Counted from the first letter of the stretch, positions 1 to 9,198 are shown. The stretch is 45,720 nt of DNA from an uncultured Clostridia bacterium (GCA_947589015.1 CANPZF010000014.1:1-45720); one strand, 5' to 3'. Numbers and translations are program-made. Notes: a model not told the origin generated them from the letters alone.

Positions 1-56
1 ATATATACTACATGTTGCCGTATTGTAGAATAAAAAGTGAGAAGTGCTAAAGTTAC

Positions 57-76
57 AAAAAATACTGAAACTTAAA
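57..76 (+). repeat. Copy of short intergenic motif, one change
   Basis: Reads AAAAAATACTGAAACTTAAA, one change from the reverse complement of 9142-9161. The stretch 1-118 otherwise shows no gene. Confidence 0.35.
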
Positions 77-118
77 TATCATTGAATTTTTGTTTCCATA
101 TGTTACTTAATATAATAA

Positions 119-796
119 TTATTTGCAAAATCTATGTCTTCCTATAGTAACTGTAGCAGGTCTTGACCAAATCCATTTATTAGTTGCAGTTGACGGATTA
201 AAATAATAAATTGCACCATAGCTTGGATCCCAACCATTTAAAGCATCTTGAGCAGCTTTTTTTGCTGTACTATCAGGATTCAAATTAATTTGTCCATCAC
301 TTACTGCATCAAAAGCTCCTGATTGATATATTACTCCTGATATTGTATTAGGAAAAGAACTACTTTTTACTCTATTCATTACAACCGCTCCTACGGCAAC
401 TTGCCCTGAATATGGTTCTCCTCTTGCTTCTCCATAAATAAGTCTTGATAATAAATTAACATTACTAGAATTACTTGTACTAGAATTTGATGTACCACTA
501 GAACTATTTATTCCCATAGCTTTAAGTGTAGCAGGTCCTGCTATTCCATCTACAGTTAAACCATTTTTTCTTTGAAAATATTTTACTGCTTCTACAGTTT
601 TACTACCATAAATGCCATCTACACTTCCATTATAATATCCCCATCTTTTTAATTTTGTTTGTATTTGAGTTACTTCATTTCCCCTAGAACCATATTTAGA
701 TAATGTTTCTATTGACTTGGTATTAAAATATATAGCTACTGTTAATATCAAAATTATTATTATAAAAAAAATTTTAAATTTTCTTTTATTATTCAT
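119..796 (-). CDS. SleB-like cell wall hydrolase with peptidoglycan-binding domain
   Basis: Predicted exported hydrolase that cleaves peptidoglycan, of the family of the spore cortex-lytic enzyme SleB. The 225 residues hold one N-terminal membrane anchor (about 8-24), a PG_binding_1 repeat (about 36-94, with the typical GSRGNEV..IQ..L and VDGIYGSKT motifs), a Ser/Asn linker, and a Hydrolase_2 domain (about 115-225) with the hallmark GEARGEPYSGQVAVGAVV, in which Glu123 is the likely catalytic acid. It stands alone downstream of the holA terminator. The AGGAGG-like site at 830-836 lies too far from this ATG and is better placed for a four-codon frame at 815-826, so initiation may be unusual. 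A role in spore germination or in vegetative wall turnover cannot be told apart here. Confidence 0.88.
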   Translation of the reverse strand: MNNKRKFKIFFIIIILILTVAIYFNTKSIETLSKYGSRGNEVTQIQTKLKRWGYYNGSVDGIYGSKTVEAVKYFQRKNGLTVDGIAGPATLKAMGINSSSGTSNSSTSNSSNVNLLSRLIYGEARGEPYSGQVAVGAVVMNRVKSSSFPNTISGVIYQSGAFDAVSDGQINLNPDSTAKKAAQDALNGWDPSYGAIYYFNPSTATNKWIWSRPATVTIGRHRFCK

Positions 797-887
797 GTTT
801 ATAAAATTATGTTAATCAAATAACATATTTCCTCCATTTCATTTTTTTATATTTTTATCAGAAAATGGATTTTTTATACATAAATAA

Positions 888-927
888 AAAATAGACAGGC
901 AAAATAATTTATTTTTCTGTCTATTTT
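888..927 (-). terminator. Terminator of the murB-holA run
   Basis: Perfect 11-base stem (888-898 with 917-927) with a further A/T stem in the loop, followed on the minus strand by a T-rich tract. It sits directly after the holA stop codon and separates the run from the SleB-like gene. Confidence 0.8.
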
Positions 928-932
928 CTTTA

Positions 933-1955
933 TTAAAAATATCTACAAAGTATAGATTCTAATCCTATTTGTAAATCAATTTTTCCATTCTTGTATTGAT
1001 AGTCTAAGTCTATTAGTGATTGCAAAATATTTCTTAATTCTTTTTCTTCAAAATATTTTGCCTGTGTTCTATATTTGTTTACTAGAAAAACCTGATTAGG
1101 TTTTAAATCCAGCGTTTCAGTCACATCTTTATTATATTTTAATGATAATTTTACTAAATAAATTTTTCTGAAATGATTATACAAAGTAATTAATATTTTT
1201 TGAATAGGTTCTTTAGCATAAACTAAATTTCTAAGCACGTCTAATGCTTTTTTAGTTTCCTTTTTTCCCAAGCTATCAGTCAAATCAAATATAACACTTT
1301 CTAATTTTTTTATAGATAATTTATCAATATCTTCTTTTTCTATTTTTCCACCTACTGATACATATTCTATCAATTTTCTTATTTCATTAATTAGTTCTTG
1401 CATATTAGTGCCACAACATTCTATAAAGTATTTCACAGTTATATCATCAATTTGTACCTCATATCCAGCACAAATTGCCTTTATTCTTTTTTCTAATTGT
1501 GCTGGCTTTTGAAACTCAAAATTACATATAATTCCTAATTTATCTATAATTTTTACTAATTCAAATTTTGTATCTATTTCTTCTTCTATAAATAATACAA
1601 CTATACTTTGTCTTATTATTTCTATATTTTCTTCTATATAATTTTTTATCTTTTCTCTTAGTTTTGTAAATTCAGTATTTTTCTTTCTTCCTTCTTTTTT
1701 TAATAATCCTGTGTTTCTTACTATAATTAATTTTTTTTCATATCCAAAGGCTGGAGTTTCTATATCAGACATTAGCTCTTGTACATTGTTCTCGTCAATT
1801 GTAATATAATTAATTCCTTTTACACATTCTCCAAATAAATTTTTTATCTTTTTTAGAGAACTTTCTAGTAAAAATAGCTCTTCTCCATATAGAATATATA
1901 AGTTATTCAATTTTCCGGTTTTTAGCTCTTTTTCTAAATTTTCGATTGATAGCAT
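933..1955 (-). CDS. holA: DNA polymerase III subunit delta
   Basis: Clamp-loader delta subunit, which opens the beta sliding clamp in the replisome. The 340-residue length is normal for the family. The N-terminus reads NNLYILYGEELFLLES, the typical start of the AAA+-like domain of HolA. It is followed by the degenerate ATPase fold, the helical lid, and a C-terminal collar domain with the family-typical ending (LQIGLESILCRYF). An AGGAG site precedes the ATG. It is the last gene of a run (prepilin-like, murB, yvcK-like, debranching enzyme, holA) and is followed at once by a terminator. Confidence 0.92.
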   Translation of the reverse strand: MLSIENLEKELKTGKLNNLYILYGEELFLLESSLKKIKNLFGECVKGINYITIDENNVQELMSDIETPAFGYEKKLIIVRNTGLLKKEGRKKNTEFTKLREKIKNYIEENIEIIRQSIVVLFIEEEIDTKFELVKIIDKLGIICNFEFQKPAQLEKRIKAICAGYEVQIDDITVKYFIECCGTNMQELINEIRKLIEYVSVGGKIEKEDIDKLSIKKLESVIFDLTDSLGKKETKKALDVLRNLVYAKEPIQKILITLYNHFRKIYLVKLSLKYNKDVTETLDLKPNQVFLVNKYRTQAKYFEEKELRNILQSLIDLDYQYKNGKIDLQIGLESILCRYF

Positions 1956-2004
1956 CTTTTTCTCCTAGTTTACAATTTCATAGTTTCTTTATCATTTGGT
2001 ACAA

Positions 2005-4038
2005 TTATTTTCCTAATATAATTCTAAATACTTCTGCTACACTCCATGCTTGTGCTATAGTTCCTTTACATAATTGTGGCTTTCTAGAATCATATAATTC
2101 TGATATATTTCCAATACATCCATTATAGTATAATTCTTGTTTAAATGTTTTTTCTGTTTTATTTCTAAATTTCTCTATTTTTTCCTTTATTTCTTCTTTT
2201 TCCTGCTTATTCTTTGTTACTTTTAACTGATTTTTTAAAGTATTATAATATAGTCCTAATAGCCATGGCCATGTAATACCTTGATGATAGCTTTTATCTC
2301 TTTTTTCACTATCACCTTCATATACTTCGACATAGTCTTCTTCACCTTTTGCTAAAGTTTTTAGTCCATAATTGTTTAATAATTTTTTCTCTACTGTATT
2401 AATTGTATTTTTAGCAGTTTCTGATTGTAAATCTACTATCGGATATGTTAAACTAAATGCAAATAATTGATTTGGTCTTATTTTTCCATCTCCTATTACA
2501 TCATATAAACATTTTTTTCTTTTATTGTAAAATTTATTGTTAAATGATATTTTACAGTTTTTAGCTAATTGTTTATATTTTTTTTCATTACGTTTTTCAC
2601 CTATTTTAGCAATTAATGTTGCCATAATCATATTAGCATTATACCACATACTATTTATTTCCACAGCTTTTCCATTACGTGGAGTTATTGCTATTCCTGC
2701 ATATTTTGCATCCATCCATGTATTTTGTGTATATTCAGTACCAGATACTATTAAACCATCTTCGTCTAAATAAATATTATTATCGTCAACATTTATTCCT
2801 TTACAATAGTTTTCTATAATTTCTTCTAACTTTTCATATAAATTTTCTTTTATGAATTTATAATCTCCTGTATATTCAATATATTTTTGTACTTGCTCAA
2901 ATAAGAGTAATGAAGCATCAACACTATTATACAATGGCCTATTATCATATCCTGAATATCCATTAGGTACTAAGCCAAATTTAATATCCCTTGTCATAGT
3001 AAGTAATACTTCTCGAGCTATTTCAAATCTCTTTGTAACTAACAAAAGTCCTTCAAAAGCTATTAATGTATCACGTCCCCAATCTAAAAACCAAGGAAAT
3101 CCAGCTATAATTGTGTGTAATCTAAAATTTGGTCTATATGCAATAAAATTGTCTGTTGCAATTAAGAATTCTCTTATCATACTGTCTCTTTCTAATTCTT
3201 TTTGCGTTTTTTCTTTTCCTAAATCTATTAAAAGTGATTTATTAAATAATTCTCCTAAACGTATAATTTCTTCATTTATCATTTTTTTAACGTTTATTTG
3301 TTCTATATTTTCTTCTAAAGAGCATACAAATGATATTTCCTTTTCTTGCCTTGGTTCTATATCTATTTCAAATCTACCAGTAACTATATGGTTTTCTTGT
3401 GGATAAAATCCTCTTTTTTGTTCTTCTAAATAAAACATATTATAAAATATATCGTTTTTATGTTCAATATAAATTCCTTCTGATATATTCATATATATTG
3501 GTATTTCAGAATTTCCATCAACTATTAATTTTACTTTATTGTTATTTATATTTTGTCTTAACTCAAATTTGTGATCTGCATTAACTGCATGAAAATCCCT
3601 AAAATTTACTATTGGTGCTAATGTTAATTTAGCTTTCTTCTCTCCACCAGTTATCTTATAATACACACCTACTGTATTTTTTCCATATTGCATAGATATC
3701 ATTTTTGTTATTTTTATATCATCTACTTTATATGTAAAAATAGGTACATATATCTTTTTAAATTCTTCTTGATATTTAAAACCTTCTGAAACATAACCAT
3801 TACAAATATTTGTATACAGCTCATGTTTTTTTCCTTCTATTTCAATACTTTCATCTAATTTTGAAAGTATTAAAAATCTTCTAGCTGGTGGTGTTAATGG
3901 AGCTATCAATAATCCATGATATCTTCTTGTATTTGCTCCTATTATTGTAGATGAGCTATATCCTCCTATTCCATTAGTTATAAGCCATTCCTTCTTTAGT
4001 GCTTCTTCTAAACTTAAATTTTCCTTGGTAAATTCCAT
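2005..4038 (-). CDS. Amylo-alpha-1,6-glucosidase (glycogen debranching enzyme type)
   Basis: Glycoside hydrolase of the bacterial/archaeal glycogen-debranching type, expected to hydrolyse alpha-1,6 branch points of glycogen-like glucan in the cytoplasm. An N-terminal GDE_N domain (ITNGIGGYSSSTIIGANTRR, then YHGLLIA) is followed by the (alpha/alpha)6 catalytic domain with FPWFLDWGRDTLIAFEG (about residue 325) and HQGITWPWLLGLYY (about 590), both family signatures. The longer frame begins at 4050, but GGAGG followed by five bases points to the ATG at 4038, giving 677 residues. It follows the YvcK-like gene by about 15 bases, so the two are probably co-transcribed. A link between glycogen use and YvcK-dependent control of carbon and wall metabolism is attractive but inferred. 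Confidence 0.9.
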   Translation of the reverse strand: MEFTKENLSLEEALKKEWLITNGIGGYSSSTIIGANTRRYHGLLIAPLTPPARRFLILSKLDESIEIEGKKHELYTNICNGYVSEGFKYQEEFKKIYVPIFTYKVDDIKITKMISMQYGKNTVGVYYKITGGEKKAKLTLAPIVNFRDFHAVNADHKFELRQNINNNKVKLIVDGNSEIPIYMNISEGIYIEHKNDIFYNMFYLEEQKRGFYPQENHIVTGRFEIDIEPRQEKEISFVCSLEENIEQINVKKMINEEIIRLGELFNKSLLIDLGKEKTQKELERDSMIREFLIATDNFIAYRPNFRLHTIIAGFPWFLDWGRDTLIAFEGLLLVTKRFEIAREVLLTMTRDIKFGLVPNGYSGYDNRPLYNSVDASLLLFEQVQKYIEYTGDYKFIKENLYEKLEEIIENYCKGINVDDNNIYLDEDGLIVSGTEYTQNTWMDAKYAGIAITPRNGKAVEINSMWYNANMIMATLIAKIGEKRNEKKYKQLAKNCKISFNNKFYNKRKKCLYDVIGDGKIRPNQLFAFSLTYPIVDLQSETAKNTINTVEKKLLNNYGLKTLAKGEEDYVEVYEGDSEKRDKSYHQGITWPWLLGLYYNTLKNQLKVTKNKQEKEEIKEKIEKFRNKTEKTFKQELYYNGCIGNISELYDSRKPQLCKGTIAQAWSVAEVFRIILGK

Positions 4039-4053
4039 TTTCTCCTCCATTTT

Positions 4054-5736
4054 TTATTTTCCATTTAATTTACTATTTTCTAGTTTTTTTAACATCTCTC
4101 TTCTTAACTCTTGAGATATTCTTGCATTTTCATCATTTAGTTTATTACTATTGGTTACTTTATTTGTTCTTTTTTCTAAAGTACTTTTTTCACCAGATCT
4201 ATTTGTAACCGTTCTAGTAGTATTTTTTCTATAAACTCCCTTAGTTGATCTTCCTTCTGTATTATTTTTTAACTTTTTATCTGACTCTTTTATTGATGCT
4301 ATTCTTTCACTATATTTACTACTAAATTTACTCTTTCCTCTTTTTTCCCTTTTTGGTTTATGTTTATTTTTGCTTCTTTTTTCCATCGATTTTTTTATTT
4401 TGTTTATCCTTTTGTCTTCTCTTAATTTAGTATTTAGCATTAAATATTGAGGGTCATTTTGTTTGTCTTGATATTTTAAGTCATCACATATTAATTCTAT
4501 AATTGATTCTGCCACTAAATTTGGATCATGTCGAATATTTCCTTCTTTTATAGTAGATAAATTTCTTTGTAAAAATTTTATTCCTTTTGTTTTTTCAATA
4601 TCTTGTTCTACTAAATCTTGTCCTTCTAAATTATATTTTTTTATAAATTCTGGTACAATTTCTCCTGTATCATATATACAATAATCTATTATACCTGATC
4701 CACAATGGTCTATAATTGCATTTAAATGATCTGATACAGTATAATTATCAGTTTGACCTGGTTCTGTCATTATATTACTTACATATACCTTTATTGCTAT
4801 ACTTTCTTTTATTGCTTTTGTTACTCCATTTACTAAAAGATTTGGTATTACATTTGTATATAAACTTCCAGGTCCTATTATTATACAATCTGCTTTTTTT
4901 ATAGCATCTATTACTCCTGGAGCAGGTTTGCAATTAGCTGGACTAATCAGTATTCTACTAATCTTGGTTAATTTATCTGATACCACTTCAGGTATTCGTG
5001 ATTTTTCTTCAACTACATATCCATTTGCAAGTTCTGCGGCAATTTTCATTTCATCTAAAGTTACAGGTATTACCTTTCCTACCATATTGAAAATTTCATT
5101 GCTTTTTATAATGGATTCTTCAAAATTTCCACTTATATTTCTCATAGCTGAAAAATATATATCTGAAAACCTTAATCCTCTTAATTTGCCTGTTTTAAAT
5201 TCATAATTAAATAATGCATTCGTATATTTTTCTTTAATTGACAATGAAATAATACTATCTTTCACATCATCTAATGGTAATATACCTAATTCTTTTCTAG
5301 AATCTGTAATTGCTTCTCCATAATCTGAAACTGTAACTATTGCAGTTATATTATTAGTATAATTTTTTAATCCTGATAAAACGGTATTTAGCCCTGTCCC
5401 ACCACCTATGACTACTATATTGGGTCCTTGGTCATAAACTTTTTTATCGAAAATAAGAGATTTTACATTTACATTTTTTTTATTTTCCATTCTCTCATCT
5501 GTTGATTCAACTAAAATTTCTAGAGTTCTTTTATTTAAAAAAACTAATCCCAATATTATAGCTATAAATCCTATAACAAAGATTGCTACAACTTTTCCAA
5601 CCTCTAAAAAAGAAATTTCCTTCATTACCAAAATTTCTGCCAATCCATAGCATGCACATATTATTCCTACCAATATTAAAAATATCCATCTTTTCATTTT
5701 GCTACTTGACTTAAACCATTGCATAAATCCTTTCAT
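4054..5736 (-). CDS. YvcK/CofD-like gluconeogenesis factor with membrane anchor and basic tail
   Basis: Member of the YvcK family (UDP-sugar-binding, needed for growth on gluconeogenic carbon and for peptidoglycan synthesis in Bacillus). Residues 17-38 and 46-67 are two membrane segments. The YvcK core starts at about 107 with VVIGGGTGLNTVLSGL and continues through GPGSLYTNVIPNLLV and YVSNIMTEPGQT, both family motifs. The last 120 or so residues are a Lys/Arg/Ser/Asn-rich, probably disordered tail that the usual protein of about 320 residues does not have. The start is one base after the murB stop, so translation is probably coupled. In many Firmicutes the neighbours are rapZ and whiA; neither is here. 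The family call is firm; the role of the tail is unknown. Confidence 0.88.
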   Translation of the reverse strand: MKGFMQWFKSSSKMKRWIFLILVGIICACYGLAEILVMKEISFLEVGKVVAIFVIGFIAIILGLVFLNKRTLEILVESTDERMENKKNVNVKSLIFDKKVYDQGPNIVVIGGGTGLNTVLSGLKNYTNNITAIVTVSDYGEAITDSRKELGILPLDDVKDSIISLSIKEKYTNALFNYEFKTGKLRGLRFSDIYFSAMRNISGNFEESIIKSNEIFNMVGKVIPVTLDEMKIAAELANGYVVEEKSRIPEVVSDKLTKISRILISPANCKPAPGVIDAIKKADCIIIGPGSLYTNVIPNLLVNGVTKAIKESIAIKVYVSNIMTEPGQTDNYTVSDHLNAIIDHCGSGIIDYCIYDTGEIVPEFIKKYNLEGQDLVEQDIEKTKGIKFLQRNLSTIKEGNIRHDPNLVAESIIELICDDLKYQDKQNDPQYLMLNTKLREDKRINKIKKSMEKRSKNKHKPKREKRGKSKFSSKYSERIASIKESDKKLKNNTEGRSTKGVYRKNTTRTVTNRSGEKSTLEKRTNKVTNSNKLNDENARISQELRREMLKKLENSKLNGK

Positions 5737-5737
5737 C

Positions 5738-6649
5738 TTATAACTTCTCTCCTATAATATCAATTTCTAGTTCAATTTTTTTGTTAAACTTTTTTTTAAT
5801 TTCTTTCTTTATATAATCTATCAAATCTACAATATCTTTTGCTGTTGCATTTCCTTTGTTTATTATAAATCCACTATGCTTGGTTGATACCATAGCTCCA
5901 CCTATAGTATATCCTTTTAAACCTGCTTCATCTATTATTTTAGCAGTAATAAAATCATTTCCTCTTTTAAATGTACTTCCAGCACTTGGATATTCTAGAG
6001 GTTGTTTTTCTTTTCTAGATTTACCATATTCTACCATTTTTTCTTTTATTTTTTCTTTCTGTCCTTTTTTTAAATATAATTTTGCATATAAAACAATATA
6101 TTTGTTATTTTTTAGCATACTATTTCTATATTCAAATTTCATTTGAGAATTACCAAATTCTACTTTTTGACCATTATAATCAATGCAAATTACTTTATCT
6201 ACAATGTCTTTAAATTCCTTACCATATGCACCTGCATTCATTCTAATAGCACCACCAATTGTTCCTGGAATACCTGATAATTCTTCAAATCCTGTTATTT
6301 CTTTTTTTAATAGTATTTGCGAAAGCATTGATAATTTATATCCAGCACCAACTTTTACTATTACATCTTTGTCTTGTTCTTCTATTAGCAAATCCTCTAT
6401 TTCTATTTTGGCAACTATTCCTTTAATTCCACCATCTAGGACAAGTAAATTACTTCCATTTCCTATTATTGTTAAAGGTATACTTTTAGCTTTTGTATAA
6501 TTTACTACTTTTATTAAGTCTTCTTCATTTTTTATTTTTATAAGGCACTGTGCATTTCCTCCAACTTTAAAAGAAGTATAATCTTTCATTGGTTGGTTGA
6601 AAAAAATATATTCCTTACTAATATTTAGCTCCTCACTTATATTTTCCAT
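5738..6649 (-). CDS. murB: UDP-N-acetylenolpyruvoylglucosamine reductase
   Basis: FAD- and NADPH-dependent reductase that makes UDP-N-acetylmuramic acid, the second committed step of peptidoglycan synthesis, in the cytoplasm. The 303-residue protein shows the FAD-binding segments IGNGSNLLVLDGG and GIPGTIGGAIRMNAGAYG, the YPSAGSTFKR motif with the catalytic serine, and the C-terminal HSGFIINKGNATAKDI block. All are typical of type I MurB of Gram-positives. An AAAGGAGAG site lies about 14 bases upstream. It overlaps the operon junction with the YvcK-like gene (one-base gap). Confidence 0.95.
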   Translation of the reverse strand: MENISEELNISKEYIFFNQPMKDYTSFKVGGNAQCLIKIKNEEDLIKVVNYTKAKSIPLTIIGNGSNLLVLDGGIKGIVAKIEIEDLLIEEQDKDVIVKVGAGYKLSMLSQILLKKEITGFEELSGIPGTIGGAIRMNAGAYGKEFKDIVDKVICIDYNGQKVEFGNSQMKFEYRNSMLKNNKYIVLYAKLYLKKGQKEKIKEKMVEYGKSRKEKQPLEYPSAGSTFKRGNDFITAKIIDEAGLKGYTIGGAMVSTKHSGFIINKGNATAKDIVDLIDYIKKEIKKKFNKKIELEIDIIGEKL

Positions 6650-6685
6650 AACAAGTGTTTAACTCTCCTTTTATTAAGTACAAAT

Positions 6686-7138
6686 TTATTTACTATATGC
6701 TCTTAAATATAATAAAGTTCCTTTTTTAGTTCTCTGTTTTGTATAATTGAAAACTTCACCTGTATTAAAGTTTACTACATAAGTGTCTTGCGTATTAGTT
6801 ATTCCCAATGTTTTTAATCCAATACCAGGTATTAAAACAACATACTGTTCCATAGCCTCTATTAATTGTAGTCCTTCATGTTGCAGTATCTCGTCTATTT
6901 CCTTATACATAGTTTCGCTAATTTGATCCCCAATATTTTTAGCTTCTTCATTTACTAGTTCATACTTAGTTCTTGTTTCTAGCACAGCCTCTCCTACCAT
7001 TGACAATTCCGTAGTTGATATTCTTTCATCCATTTCTTTTTTATCAATTGTTGCAATAGTAATAGATACTCCTGCAATAATTATCGCTATTGCTATAGTT
7101 AATGCTAAAGCTATTAGAGTTATTCCTTTTTCATTCAT
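6686..7138 (-). CDS. Prepilin-like protein with type IV pilin N-terminus
   Basis: Small secreted or membrane-anchored protein (150 residues) starting MNEKGITLIALALTIAIAII, which is a prepilin peptidase-type leader: short charged segment, Gly5, then a long hydrophobic helix. The Glu usually at position +5 of the mature pilin is Ala here. Downstream is a short mixed globular region ending in a beta-rich part (TYVVNFNTGEVFNYTKQR). An AAAGGAG site precedes the ATG. It lies 36 bases upstream of murB and is probably the first gene of that run. No pilus assembly genes are in the window, so whether it is processed or forms fibres is unknown. Confidence 0.6.
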   Translation of the reverse strand: MNEKGITLIALALTIAIAIIIAGVSITIATIDKKEMDERISTTELSMVGEAVLETRTKYELVNEEAKNIGDQISETMYKEIDEILQHEGLQLIEAMEQYVVLIPGIGLKTLGITNTQDTYVVNFNTGEVFNYTKQRTKKGTLLYLRAYSK

Positions 7139-7294
7139 TTTTTCTTTCTCCTTTGTTTTTAGTCATCTTTACTATATCATTTTTTTACAATAAATACAAG
7201 TTTATTGAATCATTTATTTAAATTTCTCAAAAGTCTTTATTTTTTAAGGTTTTTGTAGTATAATATTAGTAGATGTTTTTTAGGAGGTTTTTTT

Positions 7295-7732
7295 ATGTGG
7301 CATTATTGGTTAATAGCTGCTGGATTATTTTTTGTAGCAGAAATTTTTACAGCAGGTTTTTTAGTATTTTGGTTAGGTGTAGCTGCATTAATTACAATGT
7401 GCTTTAGTTTTTTTATCTCTGACTTAATTATACTAACTTCAATATTTATAATATGCTCTGCAATATTAATTTTTGCAACAAAACCCTTTGTAAAAAAATT
7501 TATGAATACTGAGGAAACAAAAACTAATGCCTTTGCTATTATAGGTAAAAAAGCAATAGTTACTAAAAGTATAGATTCTATAAATAACATTGGGCAAATT
7601 AAAGTTGACGGTCAAATTTGGTCAGCAGAAGGGGAAAATTCTATTAACATAGAAAAAGGTAATAAAGTAGAAATTGTAAAAATTGCTGGTGTAAAAGCAA
7701 TAGTTCGCCCTATTTCTTCTGCAATTAAATAA
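7295..7732 (+). CDS. NfeD-like membrane protein
   Basis: Predicted partner of the SPFH protein encoded next to it. Three hydrophobic segments fill residues 1-70 and a C-terminal OB-fold domain (about 80-145: GKKAIVTKSI, then GQIKVDGQIWSAEGE and VEIVKIAGVKAIVRPI) matches the NfeD C-terminal domain. At 145 residues it is the short NfeD form without the protease domain. A TATAAT box lies at 7259-7264 (no convincing -35) and an AGGAGG site at 7282-7287. NfeD/SPFH pairs are known to act in membrane microdomain organisation. Confidence 0.85.
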   Translation: MWHYWLIAAGLFFVAEIFTAGFLVFWLGVAALITMCFSFFISDLIILTSIFIICSAILIFATKPFVKKFMNTEETKTNAFAIIGKKAIVTKSIDSINNIGQIKVDGQIWSAEGENSINIEKGNKVEIVKIAGVKAIVRPISSAIK

Positions 7733-7766
7733 TTGAATTATATTTAAATAAAAGGAGGTTTTTATT

Positions 7767-8693
7767 ATGACTTTTTTATTAATTTTACTTGTTATCATAT
7801 TAGTGATAGCATTTATGTCTATTAAAATTGTTAAACAATCTGAGGTGTACATAATTGAAAGATTAGGAAAATTTTATAAAGTTGCTGATGCTGGTCTTAC
7901 AATAATTGTTCCATTTTTTGACCATGTAAGAAGTGTTGTAAGTCTTAAACAACAAACAATGGACGTTCCACCTCAAGGAGTTATTACAAAAGATAATGTT
8001 ACAATTACTATAGATACTGTTGTTTTTTATCAAATAACAGATCCTGCAAAAGCAGTTTATGAAATTCAAAGTTTAAAGAAAGGTATTGAATATCTAGCAA
8101 TTACAACTATTCGTGATATTATAGGTAAAATGGATTTAGATGAAACATTTAGTTCTAGAGATAGTATTAATGATAAACTACGAGTTGTATTAGATGAAGC
8201 AACAGATAGATGGGGATGTAAAATAGATCGAGTTGAAATTAAAGATATTACTCCTCCTGCGGATATTAGAGATGCTATGGAAAAAGAAATGAATGCAGAA
8301 AGAAATAAAAGAGCTTTAATTCTTGAAGCTGAAGCTCAAAGGCAATCTGCAATAACAATTGCTGAAGGTAAAAAACAAGCTGCTATTCTTGAGGCTGAAG
8401 CTGACAGTGAATCCAAAATTAGAAGAGCTAGTGGTGAAGCTAAAGCTATAAAAGAAGTAGCAGAAGCTAAAGCTAAAGAAATTGAAATGGTTTATGATGC
8501 AATGAAAAAGGCTGATCCTAACGATAAATTAGTTCAATTAAAATCTTTAGAAGCTTTAGAAGAAGTTGCTAAAGGAGATGCTAATAAAGTATTTATTCCT
8601 TTTGAAGCAACAAGTGCTTTAAGTAGTTTAGGTGCTATGAAAGAAATTGTTAAAGAAGATAAAAAGAAAGATTTTCATGATAATAAGAAGTAA
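7767..8693 (+). CDS. SPFH/band 7 domain protein (stomatin/QmcA-like)
   Basis: Membrane-anchored SPFH-domain protein, expected to oligomerise at the inner face of membrane microdomains. One N-terminal membrane segment (about 4-20) is followed by the SPFH domain with the family signatures VKQSEVYIIERLGKF, QQTMDVPPQGVITKDNVT and VEIKDITPP. A long Ala/Glu/Lys-rich coiled coil (about 170-250, AEAQRQSAITIAEGKKQAAI) follows. AAAGGAGG precedes the ATG, and a hairpin terminator follows immediately. It lies 34 bases after the NfeD-like gene and forms an operon with it. Confidence 0.9.
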   Translation: MTFLLILLVIILVIAFMSIKIVKQSEVYIIERLGKFYKVADAGLTIIVPFFDHVRSVVSLKQQTMDVPPQGVITKDNVTITIDTVVFYQITDPAKAVYEIQSLKKGIEYLAITTIRDIIGKMDLDETFSSRDSINDKLRVVLDEATDRWGCKIDRVEIKDITPPADIRDAMEKEMNAERNKRALILEAEAQRQSAITIAEGKKQAAILEAEADSESKIRRASGEAKAIKEVAEAKAKEIEMVYDAMKKADPNDKLVQLKSLEALEEVAKGDANKVFIPFEATSALSSLGAMKEIVKEDKKKDFHDNKK

Positions 8694-8700
8694 AAATAAA

Positions 8701-8725
8701 AATCCTTCAGCTAATCTGAAGGATT
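8701..8725. terminator. Bidirectional terminator
   Basis: Perfect 10-base stem (8701-8710 with 8716-8725) and a five-base loop, flanked by A-rich sequence on the left and a T tract on the right, so it can serve both the SPFH gene (plus) and the small gene ending at 8734 (minus). Confidence 0.88.
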
Positions 8726-8733
8726 TTTATTTT

Positions 8734-9066
8734 TTAATTAGATGCCCATCTAAGCATTTTTATATCTTTGTATTTGTTTAATACTTCTTTATATTTTCCA
8801 TATTCTTCTTCCCACAATTCATCTGGAACTTTATCAAATGCAATAAATACTCTTTCTGCTTCTGATAAATAAATAATTTGTTCTTGCGGTGTCATTTTTT
8901 CATACTGTTTTGCAAATTTGTATAATTTATCTAATATCTGGTTAGCTTCAATAAAGCTCCAAAAATCTTTTATCTTTATTCCAAATAATTTAATTTGTAC
9001 TACCGCATATGCTATCAATGCAAATATTACCAATAATAATATATATATAACTGCAAGTACTACCAT
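8734..9066 (-). CDS. Small single-span membrane protein, unknown function
   Basis: A 110-residue protein not recognised beyond its layout: one N-terminal transmembrane helix (about 3-25, MVVLAVIYILLLVIFALIAY) and an acidic, helical cytoplasmic part (YEKMTPQEQIIYLSEAERVF and following). A GAGGTGGTAAG-type site precedes the ATG, and the bidirectional terminator lies just after the stop. It appears to be a single-gene unit. Codon use resembles its neighbours. Confidence 0.6.
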   Translation of the reverse strand: MVVLAVIYILLLVIFALIAYAVVQIKLFGIKIKDFWSFIEANQILDKLYKFAKQYEKMTPQEQIIYLSEAERVFIAFDKVPDELWEEEYGKYKEVLNKYKDIKMLRWASN

Positions 9067-9141
9067 TTATCTTACCACCTCTTTAGTTTTTTATAAGTTA
9101 ATTATACCATAAATGTAATATTTTTGTAAATACACCTATAT

Positions 9142-9161
9142 TTTAAGTTTCGGTATTTTTT
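9142..9161 (-). repeat. Copy of a short intergenic motif AAAAATACCGAAACT
   Basis: On the minus strand this reads AAAAAATACCGAAACTTAAA. Related copies lie at 57-76 (plus strand, one change) and 21114-21128 (minus strand, 15 identical bases). All three are intergenic. The function is not known. Confidence 0.4.
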
Positions 9162-9198
9162 GTATCTTTAAAACTTCTCTCTTTTTATTCTACATATT

